64,000 nucleotides of DNA from Staphylococcus sp. NAM3COL9 (GCF_001431205.1 NZ_LGPC01000014.1:321674-385673); one strand, 5' to 3'. Numbered from the stretch's first letter, positions 19,305 to 29,312 are shown. Translations and numbers: made by a program. The notes: a model not told the origin generated them from the letters alone.

Positions 19305-20054
19305 ATGACAAAAATACATGCATTTTTCAGTTCAGCTATTCAGCTCAATTTATACTGGGTTATGATTATAGCTCTACTGTATATAATTATTCATAATTAT
19401 CGTAATAAACCGATAAACCGAATTTTAGATATTTATTTAAATTACATTCCTGTATTAACACATGAATTTGGACACATTTTATTCAATAAATTAAGTGGTG
19501 GGAAAGCCAAAGATTTAGTTATCGTTGCATCACCTACTGAACGTATTGCTACATCGCAACAAGGATTTGCTGTGACACAATCAAAAAGTCGCTTCGGTCA
19601 ATCTATCACTACATTTGGTGGTTATATCATGCCACCACTCATGTTATTTTTAGGTTTCTTAGCTATTGAGTTTCAATACCCTAGTTTATTTATAAGTGCG
19701 TACTTAATTATATTTATTTATTTTTTAATACTGACCTCAAGAAAGATACTGCCAATCTTCATGGTTATTTTACTTATTGCATTGCTCTATTTTTTATTCC
19801 GAAGTGATAATCAATTGATGATATTTTACATTGTAAGCCTTACAGCTCACTTTATATTGGGTGTCTTATTAGGTGAAGTCTTGCAATCTTCAGTCACTAT
19901 TTTCAAACTGAACTTTTCACAACAATCTGTATCTTGGGATGGCAGTACTTTAAAAGAGTTAACACATGTCCCCACCTTTATTTACAGCTTTATATGGATA
20001 GCGATTAATGTCTTCACAATTTATCAATTATTTCATGGATACTTATTTACTTAA
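19305..20054 (+). CDS. M50-type membrane metalloprotease, uncharacterised
   Basis: 249 residues, six or so hydrophobic helices. The zinc motif HEFGH (His53, Glu54, His57) lies at the end of the second hydrophobic stretch, as in site-2-type M50 proteases, with a GGYIMPP segment after it that resembles the FGGY-type loops of the YuaF/M50B-like group. No PDZ domain. Its natural substrate is unknown. It sits between tarA and mntR with its own terminator. ATG at 19305 preceded by CGAGGTAATC. Confidence 0.75.
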   Translation: MTKIHAFFSSAIQLNLYWVMIIALLYIIIHNYRNKPINRILDIYLNYIPVLTHEFGHILFNKLSGGKAKDLVIVASPTERIATSQQGFAVTQSKSRFGQSITTFGGYIMPPLMLFLGFLAIEFQYPSLFISAYLIIFIYFLILTSRKILPIFMVILLIALLYFLFRSDNQLMIFYIVSLTAHFILGVLLGEVLQSSVTIFKLNFSQQSVSWDGSTLKELTHVPTFIYSFIWIAINVFTIYQLFHGYLFT

Positions 20055-20060
20055 TCACTT

Positions 20061-20101
20061 AGCTTGAGAAGATGTTTCTAACGTCTACTTCAAGCTTTTT
20101 T
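20061..20101 (+). terminator. Terminator of the M50 protease gene
   Basis: Imperfect stem agcttgag-aagatg with cgtctacttcaagct, followed by TTTTTTATTTTT. Confidence 0.75.
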
Positions 20102-20119
20102 ATTTTTCTCAAACAAAAA

Positions 20120-20142
20120 AGTGGATGCTAAAAGCTATCCAC
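20120..20142 (-). terminator. mntR terminator
   Basis: Stem agtggatgct with agctatccact and a T-run on the minus strand, 15 bases beyond the mntR stop. Confidence 0.8.
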
Positions 20143-20156
20143 TCCAGAAATACCAT

Positions 20157-20801
20157 TTATTTTTCAGCGTAAATATGTGCTGCATTATCATAGCTTAAAA
20201 TTGTCACATTTTCGTCTTTTTGGACAATAATCACTTTGTTTGTATCATCTTTATTAATGATTTTAATTTCTTCGTCAATTAATATATCTTTACTTGATAA
20301 ATATATTAGTAATTCAGTCCGATCACGGACACGTTTAATCGTTACCTTATCATTAGCCTCGAATGAAAGCAAATTCGTGGTATAAAGTTCCTTGTACTTA
20401 CTATCACGTGGTATCACACCACCGTGAGGACAAGTGATTGGATAATTCAATAATTTATCCAACCGTTCTACAAACAAATTGGATACTTTATGCTCTAAAA
20501 CTTCTGCTTCTTGATGTACTTCTTCCCAATTATATTTCAATATTTTTATTAAAAACAATTCAATTAAACGATGACGCTTAATAATGTCCAGCGTGTACGT
20601 CAAACCTTTATCTGAAAGTTGCACACCTTTGTATGGTTTTGTTTCAACATACCCAGTTTTTTCTAAACGGTGAACCATTTCACTGACTGAAGGTGGTTTG
20701 ATGTTTAAATATTGGGATAGTGTCTTATTTGAAACAAAAAAATGATCGCCATTGTGCGTTAAAATCGCCTTTAAATAGTCTTCTTTTTCTTCAGTTAGCA
20801 T
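20157..20801 (-). CDS. mntR: Manganese-responsive repressor MntR (DtxR family)
   Basis: 214 residues: winged-helix DNA-binding domain (1-65), dimerisation and metal-binding domain (65-140) with the 'HRLIELFL' segment and 'CPHGG', then a C-terminal FeoA/SH3-like domain. It represses mntABC when Mn is plentiful. Start ATG 20801 (MLTEEKEDYL) follows GAGAGGTGAG; an in-frame TTG at 20816 lies within that ribosome site and is not used. Divergent from mntABC, with a palindromic operator between. Confidence 0.93.
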   Translation of the reverse strand: MLTEEKEDYLKAILTHNGDHFFVSNKTLSQYLNIKPPSVSEMVHRLEKTGYVETKPYKGVQLSDKGLTYTLDIIKRHRLIELFLIKILKYNWEEVHQEAEVLEHKVSNLFVERLDKLLNYPITCPHGGVIPRDSKYKELYTTNLLSFEANDKVTIKRVRDRTELLIYLSSKDILIDEEIKIINKDDTNKVIIVQKDENVTILSYDNAAHIYAEK

Positions 20802-20884
20802 TATCTCACCTCTCAACTCATTCGCTTCATTGTATCACGAATCGACTTGACACGCTAAATCTTCATGGTATATTATAAAAATAA

Positions 20885-20898
20885 TTAGGTTAACCTAA
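20885..20898. promoter_or_regulatory. MntR/SirR operator of mntABC
   Basis: TTAGGTTAACCTAA is a perfect 14-base palindrome of the DtxR/SirR type, 24 bases before mntA. It is placed to block the mntABC promoter and possibly mntR as well. Confidence 0.85.
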
Positions 20899-20921
20899 AA
20901 ATATTATTAAGGAGGTCTAAT

Positions 20922-21644
20922 ATGTTAAAAGTTAAAAATCTAAATCTAACTTTAGGGAATAAACATGTCTTAAAAGATATTAATCTAAGCATCCCTATAA
21001 AAGGCGAGATTATCGGCATAATGGGACCAAATGGTGCTGGAAAATCATCTTTACTCAAATCTTTTATTGGGGAGTTTAAATCTACTGGTACCGCGCACTT
21101 AAACGATGATTACATACATAATTCATTAAAATCTATCACCTATATTCCACAAAAAGCACATATTGACTTAGATTTTCCAATTGATGTCGAACATGTTGTT
21201 ATATCGGGCGCATACAAAGATATTGGTTGGATTAAATGGGTAACGTCAGAAACTAAAAAACGATTAAATCAATTGATGAAAACCTTGGAATTAGAAAGTT
21301 TACGTCATCGTCAAATTTCACAATTAAGTGGTGGCCAATTACAACGTGTACTTGTCGCACGTGCACTAATGACGGAAAGTACGCTTTATTTGTTAGATGA
21401 GCCCTTTGTTGGTATTGACTTCCATAGTGAACAAATCATTATGGCACAACTACAAAAATTGAAAAATGAAGGTAAATTACTTTTAATTGTTCATCATGAT
21501 TTATCAAAAACTGAAGAGTATTTTGATCGTGTCATACTTCTAAACAAAACAATTCGTTATTTTGGTGATAGTAGTACTGCAATGCTGCCCGAGAATTTGA
21601 ATAATACATTTTTAAATTCAACCACAAAAATTGAAGCGACTTAA
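20922..21644 (+). CDS. mntA: Manganese ABC transporter ATPase MntA
   Basis: 240 residues. Walker A GPNGAGKS (35-42), signature LSGGQLQR, Walker B LYLLDEPF, H-loop VHHD. Drives Mn(II) import with MntB and MntC. Start ATG has AAGGAGG 7 bases before. First gene of mntABC; its end overlaps the ribosome site region of mntB. Confidence 0.93.
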   Translation: MLKVKNLNLTLGNKHVLKDINLSIPIKGEIIGIMGPNGAGKSSLLKSFIGEFKSTGTAHLNDDYIHNSLKSITYIPQKAHIDLDFPIDVEHVVISGAYKDIGWIKWVTSETKKRLNQLMKTLELESLRHRQISQLSGGQLQRVLVARALMTESTLYLLDEPFVGIDFHSEQIIMAQLQKLKNEGKLLLIVHHDLSKTEEYFDRVILLNKTIRYFGDSSTAMLPENLNNTFLNSTTKIEAT

Positions 21645-21669
21645 CACAACAGAAGGGAGAAAATTTATT

Positions 21670-22503
21670 ATGGATTTTATTCAACATTTACTCGATTATA
21701 AATTCTTAAGCAATGCCTTAATTATTTCAATCGTAGTTGGAATTGTATGTGGTACAGTTGGCTGTCTCATCGTCCTTAGAGGGCTCTCGCTAATGGGTGA
21801 TGCCATGAGTCATGCTGTGTTACCTGGTGTAGCCCTATCTTTCTTATTCGGTATACCTATGTTTATCGGGGCACTCATTACAGGTATGATTGCCAGCATA
21901 TTCATTGGCTTTATTACGAAAAACAGTAAAACCAAACCAGACGCTGCTATCGGTATCAGTTTCACAGCATTTTTAGCGATGGGTATTATTTTAATCAGTT
22001 TGATTAACAGCACCACTGACTTATACCATATATTATTTGGTAACTTGCTCGCTGTAACTCAATCAACATTTTGGTCAACAATTATTGTTGGTTTGCTTGT
22101 TATGATATTAATTATAATATTTTACAGACCGCTAATGGTCTCAACATTTGATCCAGTATTTAGCCGAATGAGTGGTCTAAACACTACAATCACTCATTAT
22201 TTTGTAATGCTTTTACTATCGCTTGTAACTGTAGCAAGTATTCAAACTGTTGGCATTATTTTAGTTGTCGCATTATTAATTACACCAGCCTCAGCAGCAT
22301 TCTTAATTGCCAAGAAATTACATACAATGATGATTATATCGAGTCTTTTTAGTACGATCAGCGCGATTGTTGGTCTCTATTTTAGCTATCTTTATAATTT
22401 ACCAAGTGGCGCAACAATTGTATTATGCGCATTCTTGATTTACATCGTTACTTTTATATTAAGTAAATTTCAAATTTTTAATAAGAGAGGACAAATTATA
22501 TGA
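21670..22503 (+). CDS. mntB: Manganese ABC transporter permease MntB
   Basis: 277 residues, about eight to nine helices, ABC-3 family (VLRGLSLMGDAMSHAVLPG is the family's conserved segment). I place the start at ATG 21670 (MDFIQHLLDY): AGAAGGGAG precedes it and the family begins there; the open frame runs further up, into mntA. Its stop overlaps the mntC start (ATGA). Confidence 0.93.
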   Translation: MDFIQHLLDYKFLSNALIISIVVGIVCGTVGCLIVLRGLSLMGDAMSHAVLPGVALSFLFGIPMFIGALITGMIASIFIGFITKNSKTKPDAAIGISFTAFLAMGIILISLINSTTDLYHILFGNLLAVTQSTFWSTIIVGLLVMILIIIFYRPLMVSTFDPVFSRMSGLNTTITHYFVMLLLSLVTVASIQTVGIILVVALLITPASAAFLIAKKLHTMMIISSLFSTISAIVGLYFSYLYNLPSGATIVLCAFLIYIVTFILSKFQIFNKRGQII

Positions 22504-23432
22504 AAAAAATAATAGCAATTGCACTCGTTTCCATCCTTTTATTAAGTGCATGTAGCAATGGGAGCAATGAAAAAAAGGATACCACTTCAAATGATAAATT
22601 AAAAATCGTTACAACAAATTCAATATTATACGATATGGTCAAAAATACTGCCGGTGATAATGTTGAAATACATAGTATTGTGCCAATTGGCCAAGATCCT
22701 CATGAATATGAAGTTAAGCCAAAAGATATCAAAGCATTAACTGATGCAGATATAATTTTTTATAACGGTTTGAACTTAGAAACAGGAAATGGATGGTTTG
22801 AAAAAGCATTAAGTCAAGCCAATAAAGCAACTAAAGATGATTCAGTAGTAAAGCCTTCTGAAAATGTAAAACCTCTGTATTTAGAAGGTGGCGAAGGTGA
22901 CAAATCAAAACAAGATCCACATGCTTGGTTAAGTTTAGATAATGGTATTAAATATGTTGAAACAATCCAAAATACAATATTAAAACACGATAAAAAACAT
23001 AATGACGAAATCAAAGCTCAAAGTGAAAAGTATATTGGAGAATTAGAACAACTTAATAAAGAAAGTCATGATAAATTCAATGATATTCCTAAAAAGCAAC
23101 GCGCAATGATCACAAGTGAAGGTGCCTTCAAGTATTTCTCTAAACAATATGACATTAAACCTGGTTATATTTGGGAAATTAACACTGAAAAGCAAGGTAC
23201 ACCTGAGCAAATGAAACAAGCTGTTCAATTCGTAAAAGATAATAATTTGAAACATTTACTTATTGAAACGAGCGTTGATAAGAAGAGTATGCAAAGTTTA
23301 AGTGAAGAAACAAAAAAAGACATCTTTGGCGAAGTTTTTACTGATTCAATTGGTAAAAAAGGATCTAAAGGTGATTCTTATTACAATATGATGAAAGAAA
23401 ATATCGAAACAGTACATGGCAGCATGGAATAA
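22500..23432 (+). CDS. mntC: Manganese-binding lipoprotein MntC
   Basis: 310 residues. Lipoprotein signal with lipobox LLSAC (Cys18), then a family-9 (ZnuA-like) metal-binding fold. Ligand candidates are His in QDPHEYEVK, His in DPHAWLSLD, a Glu in ITSEGAF and an Asp near the C-terminus (VFTDSIGKKG). It captures Mn(II) outside the membrane for MntB. Last coding gene of mntABC; the transcript probably continues into the structured region that follows. Confidence 0.93.
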   Translation: MKKIIAIALVSILLLSACSNGSNEKKDTTSNDKLKIVTTNSILYDMVKNTAGDNVEIHSIVPIGQDPHEYEVKPKDIKALTDADIIFYNGLNLETGNGWFEKALSQANKATKDDSVVKPSENVKPLYLEGGEGDKSKQDPHAWLSLDNGIKYVETIQNTILKHDKKHNDEIKAQSEKYIGELEQLNKESHDKFNDIPKKQRAMITSEGAFKYFSKQYDIKPGYIWEINTEKQGTPEQMKQAVQFVKDNNLKHLLIETSVDKKSMQSLSEETKKDIFGEVFTDSIGKKGSKGDSYYNMMKENIETVHGSME

Positions 23433-23540
23433 GTCGATAGGCTATTTAACCTTTTTATAGGTGAATAGCCCCATGTCGTACGTTACCCTCCTTATAAACG
23501 TACGGCATGGTGGTATTCAAGCCTTAAATCATCTCCTTAA

Positions 23541-23585
23541 CTCCATCAATGGTTGATTCCTCCCCCATTGATGGAGCTTTTTTTA
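23541..23585 (+). terminator. First terminator after mntC, C-rich loop
   Basis: Perfect 12-bp stem ctccatcaatgg (23541-23552) with ccattgatggag (23565-23576), then CTTTTTTTA. The loop is unusually C-rich. Confidence 0.88.
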
Positions 23586-23814
23586 GCGAACCATAGCTTT
23601 ACTTTCGAAGTTAAGATCGTGGTTCTTATGCATGCGCCTTGGCGTATGCGTGCCTTTGCTCCCCTGAAAGGAAGATAGTTCCGCTTATGCTCATATATTC
23701 CTTTTATACTTCTTATAACAAATCATATTTAATAAAGCATCCATGTACACAATAAATCACATAAAAAAGTACCAACTAGGTCATAAGACTTTGTTGGTAA
23801 GCGGAAAGGAGTGG

Positions 23815-23950
23815 GACAAAAATCCTATTTTACTAACAAAATTTCGTCTTGCGACTCCTATAAAGCTGACTATACAATGGAATATAGGAGCTGAAGCTCT
23901 TGCATAAGAACTACTTGTCTTCATAAATGACGCAGTAGTTCTTTAATAAC
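23815..23950. repeat. 'gagtgggacaaaaat' staphylococcal intergenic repeat
   Basis: A stretch beginning ggaaaggagtgggacaaaaa and running through 'aaaatttcgtcttgcgactcc' resembles a dispersed non-coding sequence common between staphylococcal genes. It includes an inverted repeat, agaactac (about 23908-23915) with gtagttct (about 23934-23941). No gene. Confidence 0.45.
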
Positions 23951-23996
23951 TTAATATAAGCGCATTTTCAATTCATTTAACAACTGCCAATATAAT

Positions 23997-24036
23997 AAAA
24001 GAGGCTGAGACATAAATACATGTCTCAGCCTCTTTT
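23997..24036. terminator. Bidirectional 'gagacata' terminator between mntC region and antiporter
   Basis: Long stem with core gaggctgaga (24001-24010) and tctcagcctc (24023-24032), extended by A- and T-runs. It ends the antiporter gene on the minus strand and any read-through from mntABC on the plus strand. Member of the repeat hairpin family. Confidence 0.85.
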
Positions 24037-24056
24037 ATTATATTTAAAATCATTCC

Positions 24057-26108
24057 TTAATCCGTTAAACTATCTACAATAATCATTTCATCATAATTGA
24101 TTGCTTCACGTATTTTCAAAGCAGTAACTTCACTTACCTCTTCATCATCTACCAGTTGATTCAATACACGGCGTTGCTCTTTAAGTGCCGTTAATTTAAT
24201 TTTTGTTATCGAATTCTCGGTTTTTGCATTAAAGAAATTAGATGGTGTCAAGTTATCTATACGTATAAGATAACTATCACAAATCATACCTACTTCTAAC
24301 TTATTATCTTCAGTTGTTTCTTTACCTAAACGACTTACAACACGGTAATGTACTGTACGCACAACATTAGAGATTTCTCGCAAGTTGTCGATGATTGATA
24401 ATGAAGTAGCTGCATTGGTTTTAACTTTATGTTTAATTCTTTGTTTTAAAATCAAAGCTCTAGCTTCAACTTTTATACGTTGAAGTAAAGAAGCTTGCTT
24501 ATAGACTTGTGTACGTTCGGAATAACGCATATAGTTATCTAGAACGTTAGAAGTAATATCCCCATTTTCTACTAAACTATTTAGCGTACTATTTTCAACA
24601 GCAAATGCAATATTTTGTAATCTTTGAAGTTCCTTCGTATTTTCATCTTCATTTTCCACAGTTTTTAAAAATGCTAATTTTTCATGATAATCTTTGATTA
24701 CATTACCATATTGAAAACTAGATTCTACAGAAGACATTTGATTTAAATTATCAATGACTTTTTCCAAAATTAACACACGTGCCTGCTTGAAACTCATTCC
24801 TTTTTGTTTCGGTTTTTTAGCACTTGGTGTAACTAATGGTAAGATAAATTGCGCAACAACCAAACTAATAATCACCATTCCAGATGCTATAAAAAGCAAA
24901 TCATCCCTAAAAACAAAAGAATGATGATCCGCTAACACATACGGTAAAGTTAAAGCGATTGCTAAGGAAATTGTGCCGTGTACTCCGCAAACCGTCATGA
25001 TAAATGCATACATGCCACGTTTTGGAGGTGCTTCTGTCGGTTTTTGATTATCTTCATTATAAGAAATTATCTTTTGGAATGGGCTAACCGGTAAGTAAAA
25101 GTAAGGATATAATATGAACACCCATAAAAATCTAAATAAATATATCGCAAGTGCAATTAAACAAGTAACAACAATTAAAAAAATCAAATTATGTGGTTCA
25201 TTTTCTATAATTCTTCCTACTACTTCAGGTATTAAATATCCTAAAATACAAAATACAAAACCATTTAATGCATAGCCTAATATATTCCAGGTATGGTTAT
25301 AACTCATTTGCAATCTCGTACGTGCTTGCGCAATACGATCACGTTCAAAACCATGTACTAAACCTGCAACTACAGCAGCAATGATACCTGATGCATGAAA
25401 CATTTCTGCCACTATATATGTCACAAATGGTGTAACAAGCTGTATAAATGTGAACATATTAATATTTTCAATACCACGTCTAGATAACGTCACTCTGAAT
25501 CTTACTAAAGCTACCCCAATAAGAAGCCCAACAATAAAACCACCTATTGATGAAACAAGAAATTCTTCAACAGCATGTGTCAGTGAAAATGCACCTGTAA
25601 CAAGTGCTGCTACAGCAATTTTAAAAGATATGATACCCGCAGCATCATTTAAAAGTGATTCACCCTCTAAAATTGTCATAGACCCTTTCGGTAGCACTTT
25701 TCCATTTGTAATAGCTTGAACTGCTACAGCATCTGTAGGACATAATATAGCAGCAAGCGCAAAAGCTGCAGCCATTGGTAATTCAGGCCAAATCCAATGA
25801 ACAAAAAGCCCTACTACAATCACAGTAGTAATAACTAAACCTAATGCCATCATTAGCACCGGTTTAATATAACGCCTTAAGTGGACACGCGAAACCTTAA
25901 CCCCTTCTACAAAAAGTAATGGTGCAATTAATGCAACCATAAACAATTCTGAATCGAAATGAAGTTCAACGGGCACAGGTATCACATACACCAACATACC
26001 GAGTATAATTTGAATGAAAGCTAAAGGCACTTTCGGTATAAAAATATGCACAAGTGAACTAACGATAACCAGTGCTAAAAAAATTAGTATCGTCTCAAAT
26101 ATTTGCAA
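24057..26108 (-). CDS. Na+/H+ antiporter, CPA1 family
   Basis: 683 residues: about twelve helices in residues 1-430 and a soluble C-terminal part of about 240 residues rich in charged helices. The ion-binding region shows CPTDAVAV and the ND motif in EGESLLNDAAG, typical of bacterial NhaP/NhaK-type CPA1 exchangers. It expels Na+ or other monovalent cations in exchange for protons. Monocistronic, between mntABC and the mnh2 operon, so two cation/proton exchange systems are side by side. The exact ion preference cannot be read from sequence. Confidence 0.87.
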   Translation of the reverse strand: MQIFETILIFLALVIVSSLVHIFIPKVPLAFIQIILGMLVYVIPVPVELHFDSELFMVALIAPLLFVEGVKVSRVHLRRYIKPVLMMALGLVITTVIVVGLFVHWIWPELPMAAAFALAAILCPTDAVAVQAITNGKVLPKGSMTILEGESLLNDAAGIISFKIAVAALVTGAFSLTHAVEEFLVSSIGGFIVGLLIGVALVRFRVTLSRRGIENINMFTFIQLVTPFVTYIVAEMFHASGIIAAVVAGLVHGFERDRIAQARTRLQMSYNHTWNILGYALNGFVFCILGYLIPEVVGRIIENEPHNLIFLIVVTCLIALAIYLFRFLWVFILYPYFYLPVSPFQKIISYNEDNQKPTEAPPKRGMYAFIMTVCGVHGTISLAIALTLPYVLADHHSFVFRDDLLFIASGMVIISLVVAQFILPLVTPSAKKPKQKGMSFKQARVLILEKVIDNLNQMSSVESSFQYGNVIKDYHEKLAFLKTVENEDENTKELQRLQNIAFAVENSTLNSLVENGDITSNVLDNYMRYSERTQVYKQASLLQRIKVEARALILKQRIKHKVKTNAATSLSIIDNLREISNVVRTVHYRVVSRLGKETTEDNKLEVGMICDSYLIRIDNLTPSNFFNAKTENSITKIKLTALKEQRRVLNQLVDDEEVSEVTALKIREAINYDEMIIVDSLTD

Positions 26109-26604
26109 AGTTTCACCTCTTTTCAGTTTAATTATTTCTTCATAATTGTTGAGGTTGAAACAATAAATAATATCGTTTTTTAAATAAATATACTGTGTCT
26201 CAAACTCTTACACCCTAATAGCAAATAGTATGATCTCTATCACCTATTTGATTAATATTTTTAAAATTAACACAATTACAAATATATATTATTTTATCAT
26301 TTTTTTACCCTTTGCTTAAACGTATTACACTTGGAAAATTAAATTTTCTTTTTTATCTTCTAATATATAGTCTAATACGCGATTAAATAGTGTTGCATAA
26401 TTTAATATTAAAATCACAATAACATGCATCTATAAAATAAATATGATACATAAGTACTCTAAACAACTAAAAAATGATGGGGCTGCGACATATACTTATG
26501 GCCCAACCTCATCATTTTCAAGAATTAATATTTCAGTTTTTATTAGTAGTGTTAATTAAGTCATGAATGTTTCGACTTCAATAAAATCAATATTTGAATA
26601 TATA
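26109..26604. other. AT-rich intergenic region
   Basis: Holds the promoter side of the CPA1 antiporter gene on the left and the mnhG2 terminator on the right (26471-26518). I see no gene and no recognisable RNA. Confidence 0.5.
26471..26518 (-). terminator. mnh2 operon terminator, repeat-type hairpin
   Basis: Arms aaaatgatggggctg (26471-26485) and caacctcatcatttt (26504-26518) around a 'gcgacatatacttatggc' core. Another diverged copy of the 'gggacata' hairpin. Confidence 0.75.
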
Positions 26605-27051
26605 TTAGTAATCTTGTTCTTTTTCATAAGTTTTACGTCTACGTTCTTCACGATCTTCTGCACGTTTTTTTAACATATCAAATGTATTATTTTCTTTAGA
26701 ACTCAACAATATATTTGTTTGTCTTGGCGCATCACTTTTACGATACATGTAAGCCCCCGTACGATAAGCGGCACGTGATATTAAATGGCCTCCGACAGGT
26801 GACGTTAAATTAATAAACACCAATGCCAAAATAAGTCGCACGCTTAAATAACCTTGTGAAGAAATAAAATAGATAATAACGCCTACAAGCGTCAGTAATA
26901 CTGAAAGTGTAGAACTTTTAGTCGATGCATGACTTCGTAAAAATACATCTTGAAATTTAATTAAACCTATTGCACTTATTAATGCAATAATACTACCTAA
27001 AAACATCATAAATGCTGCTATTAAATTAACGATTTCGCTTGTTATTTGCAT
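26605..27051 (-). CDS. mnhG2: Mnh2/Mrp antiporter subunit G
   Basis: 148 residues, three N-terminal helices with the MrpG/PhaG signature [18 protein letters not shown], then a charged cytoplasmic tail (ending [14 protein letters not shown]). Structural subunit of the hetero-oligomeric Mrp cation/proton antiporter. Last gene of the operon; its start overlaps the end of mnhF2 by 26 bases. Confidence 0.93.
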   Translation of the reverse strand: MQITSEIVNLIAAFMMFLGSIIALISAIGLIKFQDVFLRSHASTKSSTLSVLLTLVGVIIYFISSQGYLSVRLILALVFINLTSPVGGHLISRAAYRTGAYMYRKSDAPRQTNILLSSKENNTFDMLKKRAEDREERRRKTYEKEQDY

Positions 27052-27328
27052 TGAAGACGTGCCCCCCCTCTATAAATCTAGAAATGGAAACGGTACTTAC
27101 AAATGAAATGATAGCGATTAGTAGAATTGAATCAAGGAATGAGAATGTACCAAAGACGATACTGAGCATACCTACCATAGACATAAGTATCGCACTTGCG
27201 GTATCAAAAGCAACTACCCTATCAGCAGTCGTTGGTCCTTTAATCAATCTAAATAAAGTTAATAATAATGCAATTCCAAACAAAATTAGTGCACTTGTAA
27301 TAAAAAAATCAATAAGGGATTCAATCAT
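27026..27328 (-). CDS. mnhF2: Mnh2/Mrp antiporter subunit F
   Basis: 100 residues, three helices, with the MrpF segment [17 protein letters not shown]. Overlaps mnhE2 upstream by four bases. Small subunit of the Mrp complex. Confidence 0.93.
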   Translation of the reverse strand: MIESLIDFFITSALILFGIALLLTLFRLIKGPTTADRVVAFDTASAILMSMVGMLSIVFGTFSFLDSILLIAIISFVSTVSISRFIEGGHVFNANNKRNR

Positions 27329-27807
27329 TCTGCCACCTCCAATATGAGTCCTTCATATTGTCTAATACTTTTCAGCAATTTTTGTTTCTCTTTATCTGAG
27401 ACATCAATTGCGTGTATAAAGAACTTTTGTTTCTCTTTTGAAATTCTTATTACAGTTGAACCAGGCGTTATAATTATTAAAATTGTTAAAAAGGTAACTT
27501 CCCAATCACTACTTAACGTTGTTTCATAAGTTACTAAGCCCGGATTTAAATCTTTAGTTTTAAATAAAATATAATTAATTGTAGTCATACTGGATGTGAC
27601 TAACTGGTATAGATAAACAGCTAAAAATTTAATCGTTACCCAAACTTTTTTTAGATAAAATTGCTGTCCGAAAAAGCGATGTAAAATATAGATAACTAAT
27701 AAACCAATAAGGTAACCTGCGGAGAATGTTGATGCTTTAAAAGATTCTTCATCTTGAAAAAGCACCCATAAAAAAGCAATGACAATGTTAAGCAAGACTT
27801 GTTGCAT
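27325..27807 (-). CDS. mnhE2: Mnh2/Mrp antiporter subunit E
   Basis: 160 residues, N-terminal helices followed by a soluble part. The segment [11 protein letters not shown] and the downstream IHAID are hallmarks of MrpE. Overlaps mnhD2 by one base and mnhF2 by four. Confidence 0.92.
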   Translation of the reverse strand: MQQVLLNIVIAFLWVLFQDEESFKASTFSAGYLIGLLVIYILHRFFGQQFYLKKVWVTIKFLAVYLYQLVTSSMTTINYILFKTKDLNPGLVTYETTLSSDWEVTFLTILIIITPGSTVIRISKEKQKFFIHAIDVSDKEKQKLLKSIRQYEGLILEVAE

Positions 27808-29312
27808 TATTTATCCTCCTTCACTAAATGAGGGTTAACTATTTTTTCATATAATCCATCATCCATGTTTAAATGTGTCGCATTATCCGTCACTTTGAAA
27901 ATCAATGGTGCTGCAAGTCCCATAGCTAGTATCACTACTGTTAATATTCCAATGAGACCTTTACGATACGTAGGTATTTTTTTAAATGCTGTTTCTTCAG
28001 CTTTCTCCTCATTACCCAGATACATCGTGAAGAAGATTCTGAACAAACTAAACATTGCAATTAAACTTGTAATTATCATTAACGCTAAGCCAATATAATT
28101 ACCGTTTTCTATAGCACCTTTAAAAATGAATACTTTACCAGGGAAACCACTAAATGGCGGTACGCCTCCGATAGCTAAGATCATAACTACAAAAGCCACA
28201 CCAAAGAATGGTTCTTGTTTGGCTAGACCATTTAAATTTCGATATTGTCTGAATCCAGTAATATACACTAAACTACCAATAATAAAGAATAGCAGTGTTT
28301 TAACGACAATGTCATTAGCTAAATAGAAAATAGCACCATTGACACCAGCATAAGTATTTGATCCTAATCCCAATATGATAAACCCAATAGAAAGTATAAC
28401 TTGATATGCTGCAATTTTTTTAATATCACGATAAGCAAGTACACCAAATGCTCCAATCAGCATTGTAATACAAGCTAAAAATACCAGTAGTGGATGCGTA
28501 ATGCCTTCATGACCATCAAAAATTAATGTAAAGAAACGGATAAGTGCATAAGCCCCTACTTTAGTCATTAATGCTGCAAACAGTGCTGCAAGTTCTGTAT
28601 TCAAAACTGCATATGCTTTAGGTAGCCACATAAAGAGCACTAATGCAGCCTTAGCACCAAACGCAATTAAAAAGACCATAGACACAATCGTTATAGCGCT
28701 TTTGTCATTCATCTCATTTAAACGTTGTGCTACAAGGGCAAAGTTTAAAGTACCTGTGAGTTTATAAAGCAGCCCAATACCTAGAAGTAATAACCACGAA
28801 CCAAGTATATTAAGCACCACATAAATAATTGCTGCACGTAATTGTTCGATTGATTGTCCTAATGTGATTAGTACGAAAGATGCCAATAACATAACTTCAA
28901 ACATGACATATATATTAAATAAGTCGGCCGTTAAGAATGAACCTATGACACCTACAGTTAAGAATAAGATGAAACTTGGTAGATAATAACGTATTGCTCT
29001 TTTCTCTGTTCTACCAAAGCCATAAGCCATAATTAAGGTAACAACGAAACTGGATGTAGTAACCATCAATAAGCTTAATGAATCACCAACAAATTGAATA
29101 CCAAAAGGTGCTTCCCATCCTCCAAAATCTAAGGCAATGGGTTTGTTATACATTACGTGAATTAATAAGAACAATGAAATAACTGTTGTAACAGCCATCG
29201 TTCCAATTGAAAACATTCGAGACAACCTACTTTGTGTACGGATGAAGACAAGGGCTAATGCACAAACTGCTGGGAGTAGTAATGGTAGTATTAATAAATT
29301 ACTCATTAGCAT
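27807..29312 (-). CDS. mnhD2: Mnh2/Mrp antiporter subunit D
   Basis: 501 residues, about 14 helices, homologous to the proton-pumping ND4/NuoM-type subunits of complex I. The helix with the conserved charged residue appears as [10 protein letters not shown], and the lysine region as [17 protein letters not shown] start at ATG 29312 ([10 protein letters not shown]), preceded by GAGAGGTGA at usual distance. The open frame also allows GTG 29324, but that codon lies within the ribosome site. Overlaps the end of mnhC2. Confidence 0.93.
   Translation of the reverse strand: MLMSNLLILPLLLPAVCALALVFIRTQSRLSRMFSIGTMAVTTVISLFLLIHVMYNKPIALDFGGWEAPFGIQFVGDSLSLLMVTTSSFVVTLIMAYGFGRTEKRAIRYYLPSFILFLTVGVIGSFLTADLFNIYVMFEVMLLASFVLITLGQSIEQLRAAIIYVVLNILGSWLLLLGIGLLYKLTGTLNFALVAQRLNEMNDKSAITIVSMVFLIAFGAKAALVLFMWLPKAYAVLNTELAALFAALMTKVGAYALIRFFTLIFDGHEGITHPLLVFLACITMLIGAFGVLAYRDIKKIAAYQVILSIGFIILGLGSNTYAGVNGAIFYLANDIVVKTLLFFIIGSLVYITGFRQYRNLNGLAKQEPFFGVAFVVMILAIGGVPPFSGFPGKVFIFKGAIENGNYIGLALMIITSLIAMFSLFRIFFTMYLGNEEKAEETAFKKIPTYRKGLIGILTVVILAMGLAAPLIFKVTDNATHLNMDDGLYEKIVNPHLVKEDK

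Larger units (their letters stand above)
23433..24036 (+). ncRNA. rsaC: mntC 3' region, candidate RsaC-like sRNA
   Basis: In S. aureus the long sRNA RsaC is cut from the mntABC 3' untranslated region and acts on sodA during Mn starvation. Here the 600 bases after mntC hold no gene but much structure: a hairpin 23440-23470, a 14-bp hairpin 23471-23510 with loop ACCCTCCTTATA, CTCCTTAACT just after, and a terminator hairpin 23541-23576 with loop TTGATTCCTCCC. More C-rich sequence follows (CTCCCCTG near 23662). Several exposed CUCC/CCUCC segments could pair with Shine-Dalgarno sequences. The true 3' end is either 23584 or the second terminator at 24036. Confidence 0.5.
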
